Shown here: positions 13,495 to 20,234 of the stretch, piece by piece | Position numbering within the stretch: position 1 is the stretch's first letter | Layout of the letters: each line of letters starts with the position of its first letter | Position numbers and translations under genes: made by a program | The notes under the pieces: model-generated | The model's input: the letters and a program-made list of their open reading frames with translations, nothing else | What the model was told of the DNA's origin: nothing | Databases searched by the model: none | Virus record (IMG/VR): IMGVR_UViG_3300020467_000078 | Coordinates: 1-20,234 of that record | Strand: one strand, 5' to 3' | DNA length: 20,234 nt | DNA from: a virus

Positions 13495-16400
13495 ATGTCA
13501 TCAACAGATAGATTAAACAGATTACTATTAGCAGAAGATTGGAAAAGAGTATACCAATCATACAAAAATGCAGAATTCCAAAGTTACGATTTTGATACTT
13601 TACGTAGAACAATGATTCAATATCTACGTGACAACTATCCTGAAGATTTTAACGATTATATAGAGTCTTCGGAGTATCTTGCACTAATAGATTTAGTGGC
13701 TTTTCTTGGACAAAACATATCATACAGAATAGATTTAAATGCACGTGAGAATTTTTTAGAACTTGCAGATAGAAGAGATAGTGTTTTAAGACTTGCAAGA
13801 CTTATTAGTTACAACGCAACAAGGAATCAAACTGCAAACGGTTTATTAAAATTAGTTGCTGTATCAACTACACAGAATATTGTAGATAGCAATAATTTGA
13901 ATTTATCAGGACAAACTGTTACTTGGAACGACTCGGGTAATGCAAACTGGAATGAGCAATTTACAAAAGTTTTAAATGCGGCTTTATCTGAAAATGAAAA
14001 ATTTGGAAGTCCAGTGAAAAGTGGAACTATAGATTCTATTCCTACTAATCAATATAGATTTAATTCTGCAAATTCAGATGTACCTGTGTATTCATTTACA
14101 AAAAATGTAGATGGACTGAATTTAGATTTTGATTTAGTATCAACAGGATTTAATGACAATGCAATCACAGAAGAAACTCCGACAGCAGGACTACCATTTA
14201 AAATTATCCATAGAGATGATGGAAAAGGCAGTGCAAGTAACAACACAGGATTCTTTGTGCATTTCAGACAAGGTGTTTTAGACCAAGGTGACTTTAATTT
14301 AGTTACTCCTTCAAATAATCAAACAGTTTCAGTTGATGCAAGTAATGTAAACAACACTGATGTTTGGTTGTGGGGATTAGATGGAGATGGTGTTGAAACT
14401 AACCTTTGGACTAAAGTCGAATCAACATTAGGAAATAATGTAATTTACAATTCAACTGCAAAAAATATTAAAAACATTTACACTGTTCTTACAAAAAATA
14501 GAGATGCCATAGAATTAAAATTTGCTGATGGCACTTTCGGAAATTTACCTCAAGGCTCTTTTAGAGTATATTACAGAACAAGTGCAAATCGTTCAATTAG
14601 AATTACTCCAGAAGATATGCAAAATATTTCAATAGATATTGATTACACTTCTGCAAATGGTCAAACTGAAACAATGACGTTAACATTTGGATTGCAATAC
14701 ACAGTTGATAATGCAACAGGTTCGGAGTCAAGCGAAAACATAAAACAAAATGCTCCAGCAACTTATTACACACAGAACAGGATGATCACTGGTGAAGATT
14801 ACAACGTTGCACCATTGGGTACAAATCAAGAGATAGTAAAAGTAAAAGCAACAAATAGAACATCTAGTGGAATATCAAGATATTTTGATTTAATTGATAG
14901 CACTGGAAAGTACAGCAATACAAATATTTTTGGAGCAGATGGTTCTATCTATAAAGAAGATACAGAAACTTTAGACAGTTTTAGTTTTAGCACACAAACA
15001 GATGTGGAAGGCGTAATTGCAAATAAAATAGAACCATTGTTAAGTGACAAAAAAACAAGAAACTATTATATTGAAAAATTTCCAAAAATTTTATTGACAG
15101 ATTTAAATGCTACATGGAACCAGGTCACTTCGGCTACAAATTTATCGACTGGTAAGTTCACAAACAGTTCAACAGGAACGAACTATCAAGTAGGAACCTT
15201 TACAGCCAGTCAGATGAAATACATTGAACCGGGTGCAATGATTAAATTTGAGGCACCAACAGGTCAACATTTCATGGGTGACGACAATAATAAATTGATG
15301 AGCGGTAGTGCCGACCATCCTAATTCAAGAACTTATGTATGGACTTCAGTTGTCAGTGTATTGAATGATGGAGTAACAAATTCAAGCACAGGAGATGGCG
15401 CAATACAATTAAATGATGTGATACCAACAAACGCAATAGCAACACAAATTTTACCTAAGTTTAGCAAACAATTAAGCGATGATGTAAAAACTTTGATGAT
15501 TGACCAAGCATTTGCATACAACAATTTTGGATTGAGATATGATGTAGCAAGTAGAAAATGGCAAGTAATTGACGAAAATAATCTAAATGTTTACGGTGTT
15601 TTCAGCACAGGAAAAACAGGCGACTTAACAAATCAACAATTAGACGCAAGTTGGATCATAAGATTTATTACTAACGGTTCCACATATACAGTCACTTCAA
15701 GAGGATTGCGTTATGTGTTCGAAAGTAAAAAAGAAGTAAGATTCTTTTATGACAGTGCAGATAGAAACTTTAACGTGCAGACTGGAAAAACTTTGCAGGA
15801 CAAAATATCTGTCCTTGCAGTAAACACCAAACCAGACACAACTGCAAACTTCAATGTTGATATTAATTTTAGTGTTTCGACAGAATACAGAAACATAGAA
15901 GGTTATGTTGACAGTTCTAAAATTGAATTAAGTCAATACGACAGTGACCAAGATGGCATAGTGGATAATCCAGATGCTTTTAATCATGTTGTGGATCCAT
16001 CAACAAATCCATTAACAAAATATGTATTCCAAAAATTAGTTACAGGAAGCACGGGCACAACAAGATATGATTATGTTGACGCCGCAACTGAAAAAATATA
16101 TGTGAGACAAACTAGCGTAGGCACAATAGGTGACTACACTAATGGAGATATTGTGTATCTTGTAGACAGCGATTCTTTTAAACAAATTAATACCACTACA
16201 AACACAACATCAGATGTAACAAATTATATTGCCCACGTTGGTAGAGACAAAGTTAAATTTCAGTATGTGCATACAGTTGATGGCAACACTAGACTGGATC
16301 CGAGTGCATCAAACATTATTGATATGTACATCTTAACAAGAACATATGACACTGACTTTAGACTATGGTTAGATGGCACAAACGCAACAAAACCATTGTT

Positions 16401-17025
16401 ACCAAGCAGTGATTCACTGTTTACAAATTTCAATACTGCACTTGCTCCAATCAAATCAATAAGTGACACAATAATATATCATCCAGTAAAATATAAAGTA
16501 TTGTTTGGATCGAATGCAGATTCAAGCCTACAGGCTACATTTAAGGTTGTAAAAAATCCAGATCAAGTCACTAACGATGCTGACATCAAGAGCAGAGTTA
16601 TTGATGCAATGAACTTGTTCTTTTCTTTGGACAACTGGGAATTCGGCGATACTTTTTTCTTTACAGAATTAAGCACATTTGTGATGAACACACTTGCGCC
16701 GGATATTTCAACATTTGTAATTGTACCTAATGCGGGATCACAGACATTTGGAAGTTTATATGAATTAAGAAGTGAGAATGATGAAATATTCATCAGTGGT
16801 GCTAAAGTAACAGACGTACAGATTATTGATGCCATAACTGCAAGTAACTTGAAAGCGTCAGGATCAATTGTTACAAGCACATCATCAGACACAGGATTAA
16901 GTGGCACATTGACACTAGGCAGTGCGTCATCATCTACGTCCACTTCAACAAGCACTAGTACAAGTACAAGTACAAGTTCGGGTTCAGGATCATCAGGAGG
17001 CTCTAGTGGAGGAAGTGGATATTAA
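13495..17025 (+). CDS. 6: gp6, baseplate wedge protein (extended)
   Basis: This 1176-aa protein is recognised by its N-terminal block: RTMIQYLRDNYPEDFNDYIESSEYLALIDLVAFLGQNISYRIDLNARENFLELADRRDSV is the gp6 hallmark of marine T4-like phages (about residues 38-98, read in the sequence as shorter motifs). A baseplate-J-type region follows (about 340-450, AIELKFADGTFG onward). gp6 forms the inner wedge ring with gp25 and gp53. T4 gp6 is about 660 aa, so this is far longer. Extra features are a calcium-loop-like DSDQDGIVD (816-824), a C-terminal domain at about 990-1130, and a low-complexity Ser/Thr then Ser/Gly tail (about 1140-1176) ending GGSGY. AAGGA with 6-nt spacing supports the ATG. The stop overlaps the next start as TAATG. 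Confidence 0.92.
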   Translation: MSSTDRLNRLLLAEDWKRVYQSYKNAEFQSYDFDTLRRTMIQYLRDNYPEDFNDYIESSEYLALIDLVAFLGQNISYRIDLNARENFLELADRRDSVLRLARLISYNATRNQTANGLLKLVAVSTTQNIVDSNNLNLSGQTVTWNDSGNANWNEQFTKVLNAALSENEKFGSPVKSGTIDSIPTNQYRFNSANSDVPVYSFTKNVDGLNLDFDLVSTGFNDNAITEETPTAGLPFKIIHRDDGKGSASNNTGFFVHFRQGVLDQGDFNLVTPSNNQTVSVDASNVNNTDVWLWGLDGDGVETNLWTKVESTLGNNVIYNSTAKNIKNIYTVLTKNRDAIELKFADGTFGNLPQGSFRVYYRTSANRSIRITPEDMQNISIDIDYTSANGQTETMTLTFGLQYTVDNATGSESSENIKQNAPATYYTQNRMITGEDYNVAPLGTNQEIVKVKATNRTSSGISRYFDLIDSTGKYSNTNIFGADGSIYKEDTETLDSFSFSTQTDVEGVIANKIEPLLSDKKTRNYYIEKFPKILLTDLNATWNQVTSATNLSTGKFTNSSTGTNYQVGTFTASQMKYIEPGAMIKFEAPTGQHFMGDDNNKLMSGSADHPNSRTYVWTSVVSVLNDGVTNSSTGDGAIQLNDVIPTNAIATQILPKFSKQLSDDVKTLMIDQAFAYNNFGLRYDVASRKWQVIDENNLNVYGVFSTGKTGDLTNQQLDASWIIRFITNGSTYTVTSRGLRYVFESKKEVRFFYDSADRNFNVQTGKTLQDKISVLAVNTKPDTTANFNVDINFSVSTEYRNIEGYVDSSKIELSQYDSDQDGIVDNPDAFNHVVDPSTNPLTKYVFQKLVTGSTGTTRYDYVDAATEKIYVRQTSVGTIGDYTNGDIVYLVDSDSFKQINTTTNTTSDVTNYIAHVGRDKVKFQYVHTVDGNTRLDPSASNIIDMYILTRTYDTDFRLWLDGTNATKPLLPSSDSLFTNFNTALAPIKSISDTIIYHPVKYKVLFGSNADSSLQATFKVVKNPDQVTNDADIKSRVIDAMNLFFSLDNWEFGDTFFFTELSTFVMNTLAPDISTFVIVPNAGSQTFGSLYELRSENDEIFISGAKVTDVQIIDAITASNLKASGSIVTSTSSDTGLSGTLTLGSASSSTSTSTSTSTSTSTSSGSGSSGGSSGGSGY
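16927..17022 (+). repeat. Low-complexity Ser/Thr/Gly-coding tract at the gene 6 end
   Basis: The tract is built on imperfect repeats of ACAAGT-like hexamers (for example ACAAGTACAAGTACAAGT within 16960-16977). It encodes repeated Ser-Thr pairs, then Ser/Gly-rich sequence. Such a tract can change in length by slippage and gives a flexible C-terminal tail. Confidence 0.7.
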
Positions 17026-20000
17026 TGGCATACGACAAAGATCAACAGGAATTTCCGTTACCAACTGGGTCGAATAATTCAGATAGAAAGTCAGCAGAAT
17101 TTCTACCCAAGTATTTTCGTACTCCGGTAAACAATAAATTTTTACATAGCACAATAGACCAACTCATTTCCCAAGGTAGACTGGAAAAAATAAATGCCTA
17201 CTATGGCAGGAAAGACACTCCAAACTATCAAGCGGGTGATCTGTATGTGGGTGAAGTAAACAAGGACAGAGAAAATTATAAACTAGAACCAAGCATTGTA
17301 CAAAAAGACAGTTTGGGAAATGTAAATTTTTATTCAGACTACATTGACTACTTCAGCCAAATTAAAAATTTGGGCGGCTCCGCCGATAATCATAGTAATC
17401 TCAATGCCCAGGAATATTACGCATGGTCTCCAAAAATCAATTGGGACAAATTTGTTAATTACAGAGAATACTTTTGGTTACCATACGGAGCAGATACAGT
17501 TACGGTTACAGGGCAACAAAGAAGTGTTGTCAGCACATACACAGTCACAAAATCAGATGCAGGTAACAATTATGCCTATGTGTTCACGCCAGACGGACTA
17601 ACTTCCAATCCCACTTTAAAACTGTATCGGGGACAAACTTACAAATTTGAAATAAACACACAAGGTTTGCCTTTTACAATTAAAAAAGAACGCAATCTTG
17701 ATGACAGTTACAATTACAATGACGGAGTAAGTGGACAAAAAATTGAAAAAGGCACAATTACTTTTGTAGTAGGAGATACTACACCTAACGAATTATACTA
17801 TGGTTCAAGCACAGACATCAACACATTTGGTTTAATAAAGATATACGACATCGCAGAAAACTCTGCAATAGATGTAAGCAATGATGTCATTGGTAAGAAA
17901 GATTATACTTTAGGCAACGGTACCGCTCTTTCAAACGGAATGAAAGTAAATTTTAGAGGTACAGTCACACCAACAACATATGCAGAAGGGGAATATTATG
18001 TAGAAGGTGTAGGGGAAGCAATTAAACTTATTAATGTGCAAGATTTAGAAGTTGTAAGTTCATACACTCAACAATCACAGATACCATTTGATACTGTAAA
18101 CTTTGACACAGTTGGATTTGGTACTGCTACTTCTTATGCTGTCAGTAAAGATTATGTGGTTATTAACAAGGCATCATCAGATAGAAATCCTTGGAGTAGG
18201 CACAATAGATGGATCCATAAATCCGTTATTGAAGCAAGTGCAACAGCAAATGGCAATGTTCCAAATATTGATCAAAATTTAAGAGCAAGAAGACCTATTA
18301 TAGAATTCGAGGCTGGACTAAAATTATATCAATTTGGAACATCTTCAAAAGGCATCATAGATTTAATTGATGACAAAACTACAGACGTGATGAGCAACGT
18401 CGAAGGAGCAACAGGATATTTTGTTGATGGTGTAAATTTAACTGACGGAATGAAAGTTTTGTTTACAAAAGATGTTGACCCTTTAGTAAAAAATAAAATT
18501 TATACTGTCAAAATTTTAGCGTTCACTAAAAATAAAGTTACAACTAATCAGATAAGTTTAGTAGAAACAACAACTAGTCCTGCTTTAACAGATGAAACTG
18601 TTCTTGTACGTAATGGAACAAAGAATGCAGGAAAAATTTACTACTACAATGGAACAGATTGGAAACTTACACAAGAAAAAACCAAAGTAAATCAAGCGCC
18701 TTTATTTGAATTATACGACAAGGACGGAAATAGTTATTCATCTACAACTTACGCAAACTCAAATTTCGTAGGAAATAAAATATTTTCTTACAAAGAAGGC
18801 ACAGGTACTAATGATACAGAATTAGGTTTTCCTTTAACTTATCTTAATGTAGAAAATATAGGTGACATTGTTTTTGATTACAATTTAGCGAACAGTTCAT
18901 TTGTATACGTTGACAATCAAACACAGACAACAAAATCTACTGACACTAGTTTTTTAAGAAAATACACAGACAGATCGACATTCACAACTGTAAACGGTTG
19001 GCAAAAAGCACCAACTGAAAGTTATCAGCCAGTTGTAAGACAGTACACAGCCACATCCAATATATTAAACAATTTTGCTATAGACGTGTACAATAACAGT
19101 GGCGACTTAAATGATCTTACTGCTAAAGTTTTTGTAAATGACAAACTGAAAGTCGAAAATACAGATTGGACATTTCACAGAGTAAACCAAATTGCATACG
19201 TTAGATTTACAAACGCATTAAAAGTAAATGATGTGGTTGTGATAAAATCTAGAAGTGCAACAGTAAAAAATGTAAATGGTTATTATGAAATGCCTTCTAA
19301 CTTGCAAGGTAATCCATTAAATGATGATGTAAAAACTTTTACAACAGGACAAATAAATGACCATGTAAAAAGCATTACAAGTGAACTGCCTGGTGTTGTA
19401 GGCAACACTCCAGGAGTCAGCAACCTAAGAGATTTCCCTAATGCTACAGAATATGGCAGAAAGTTTGTAAAACATTCTGGACCTATAGGACTTGCAACAT
19501 ATCTTTTAAACAAAAAAGATGTAAGCATAATCAACGCAATAAAATACAGTCAAAACGAATATACAAAATTTAAGAGAGCATTTGTAAGTGCAATAGACAC
19601 ACTAGGATACGAAGGATCAGTACAAACAACTGTAGATAAAATTTTAGAAAAACTTAACAAGGATAATACTAAATCTTCTCCATTCTTCCAAACAGATATG
19701 ATTGGTCGCGGAGCATTCAAAAAAACTCAGCACACAGTATTAGACACCGATAGTAAATTCTATCAATTGGAAACAACATTTGATCTAACAACACTTTCAA
19801 AAACTGCGGTTTATGTTTATCACAATGAGGTTCAACTTATTCAAGGAAAAGATTACACATTTGAAAACGGATTTGTTAACGTTTCTAAAACATTGACTTT
19901 AAATGATATTATAGATGTTTATGAATATGAAACAACAAATGGCAGTCATATTCCTGCAACTCCTACAAAACTAGGATTGTATCCTGCGTATAGACCTATG

Positions 20001-20234
20001 AAGTATTCAGATACAACATTAGTGACACCTGTGAACGTCTTACAAGGGCATGACGGAAGTATTACTGTTGCATACAACGACTTTAGAGATGACTTAATTT
20101 TAGAACTTGAAAAAAGAATCTTTAACAATATTAAAGTCACGTATGACGAAAACATATTGAATTACAAAGATTTATTACCAGGTACCAATAGGACCAATAT
20201 TTTTTCAAGCACTACAATTAATAATAGCGTGTTA
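17025..20234 (+). CDS. Large baseplate wedge-type structural protein with cupredoxin-like domain (partial)
   Basis: The frame is open from ATG 17025 to the right edge (1070 codons, no stop). The N-terminus (FLPKYFRTPVNNKFLHSTIDQL, about 26-47, then YYAWSPKINWDKFVNYREYFWLP, about 129-151) is one I recall from very large virion proteins after gene 6 in marine T4-like phages; by position it would take the place of T4 gp7. Residues about 186-285 look like a cupredoxin-type beta-sandwich: TLKLYRGQTYKFEINTQGLPF, then a GTITFVVGDTTPNELYY strand pair and FGLIKIYD. The usual copper-binding Cys/His are absent. The rest is repetitive beta-rich sequence, as in wedge or fibre-attachment proteins. It starts within the gene 6 stop (TAATG), so it is coupled to gp6. 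The gp7-equivalent role is inference. Confidence 0.62.
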   Translation, partial: MAYDKDQQEFPLPTGSNNSDRKSAEFLPKYFRTPVNNKFLHSTIDQLISQGRLEKINAYYGRKDTPNYQAGDLYVGEVNKDRENYKLEPSIVQKDSLGNVNFYSDYIDYFSQIKNLGGSADNHSNLNAQEYYAWSPKINWDKFVNYREYFWLPYGADTVTVTGQQRSVVSTYTVTKSDAGNNYAYVFTPDGLTSNPTLKLYRGQTYKFEINTQGLPFTIKKERNLDDSYNYNDGVSGQKIEKGTITFVVGDTTPNELYYGSSTDINTFGLIKIYDIAENSAIDVSNDVIGKKDYTLGNGTALSNGMKVNFRGTVTPTTYAEGEYYVEGVGEAIKLINVQDLEVVSSYTQQSQIPFDTVNFDTVGFGTATSYAVSKDYVVINKASSDRNPWSRHNRWIHKSVIEASATANGNVPNIDQNLRARRPIIEFEAGLKLYQFGTSSKGIIDLIDDKTTDVMSNVEGATGYFVDGVNLTDGMKVLFTKDVDPLVKNKIYTVKILAFTKNKVTTNQISLVETTTSPALTDETVLVRNGTKNAGKIYYYNGTDWKLTQEKTKVNQAPLFELYDKDGNSYSSTTYANSNFVGNKIFSYKEGTGTNDTELGFPLTYLNVENIGDIVFDYNLANSSFVYVDNQTQTTKSTDTSFLRKYTDRSTFTTVNGWQKAPTESYQPVVRQYTATSNILNNFAIDVYNNSGDLNDLTAKVFVNDKLKVENTDWTFHRVNQIAYVRFTNALKVNDVVVIKSRSATVKNVNGYYEMPSNLQGNPLNDDVKTFTTGQINDHVKSITSELPGVVGNTPGVSNLRDFPNATEYGRKFVKHSGPIGLATYLLNKKDVSIINAIKYSQNEYTKFKRAFVSAIDTLGYEGSVQTTVDKILEKLNKDNTKSSPFFQTDMIGRGAFKKTQHTVLDTDSKFYQLETTFDLTTLSKTAVYVYHNEVQLIQGKDYTFENGFVNVSKTLTLNDIIDVYEYETTNGSHIPATPTKLGLYPAYRPMKYSDTTLVTPVNVLQGHDGSITVAYNDFRDDLILELEKRIFNNIKVTYDENILNYKDLLPGTNRTNIFSSTTINNSVL

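Noticed and set aside
1-20234. CRISPR arrays, insertion sequences, integrase or attachment sites
   Set aside because: No spaced direct repeats, transposase motifs or terminal inverted repeats were seen. The content is that of a lytic T4-like phage.

Overview
The window is part of the genome of a T4-like tailed phage (contractile-tail myovirus), most like the marine T4-like phages of cyanobacteria or SAR11-type hosts. Three things support this: an AT-rich background, a run of recognisable T4 baseplate genes (26/51, 48, 53, 5, 25, 6, then a large wedge-type gene), and the T4 replication/late-transcription set 46-47-55. Several baseplate proteins are architecturally unlike T4 itself: gp5 has no lysozyme domain, gp6 is about 1.8 times the T4 length, and gp53 is about half. 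The host cannot be read from the sequence.

Layout. (1) 1-1136, minus strand, running off the left edge: a tape-measure-like protein. (2) 1137-1245: a divergent intergenic region with a late-type promoter candidate for each direction. (3) 1246-2336, plus: gene 26, followed in the -1 frame by a gene-51-like segment that has no convincing start of its own. A canonical slippery run sits just before the gene 26 stop, so a gp26-gp51 fusion by programmed -1 frameshifting is predicted, as in the tail assembly chaperones of other tailed phages. (4) About 2442-4050: a compositionally different stretch with a HemD-like ORF (plus), a hairpin-dense non-coding region (3005-3382), and on the minus strand a GIY-YIG endonuclease and a small basic protein. 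(5) 4032-7710, minus: gp55 (late sigma) - gp47 - gp46 - small ORF - GIY-YIG. This is one operon, headed by an excellent sigma70-type promoter at 7736-7764. (6) 7787 to the right edge, plus: the baseplate operon 48 - 53 - hub-like 843-aa protein - 5 - 25 - 6 - large cupredoxin-bearing wedge-type protein (partial). The genes are tightly packed, with late-type AATAAATA boxes before gene 48 and gene 6.

How it works together. The minus-strand operon makes the recombination nuclease (gp46/gp47) and the sigma factor gp55, which should then activate the late boxes in front of the structural genes. One such box lies against the operon's own promoter. The plus-strand genes build the baseplate hub, wedges and tube cap. 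The gp26/gp51 pair and the divergent tape measure would control tail-length assembly. The main points of interest are the predicted frameshift, the HemD-like gene in a foreign-looking patch, the serial hairpins beside it, and a cupredoxin-like domain without copper ligands in a virion protein.
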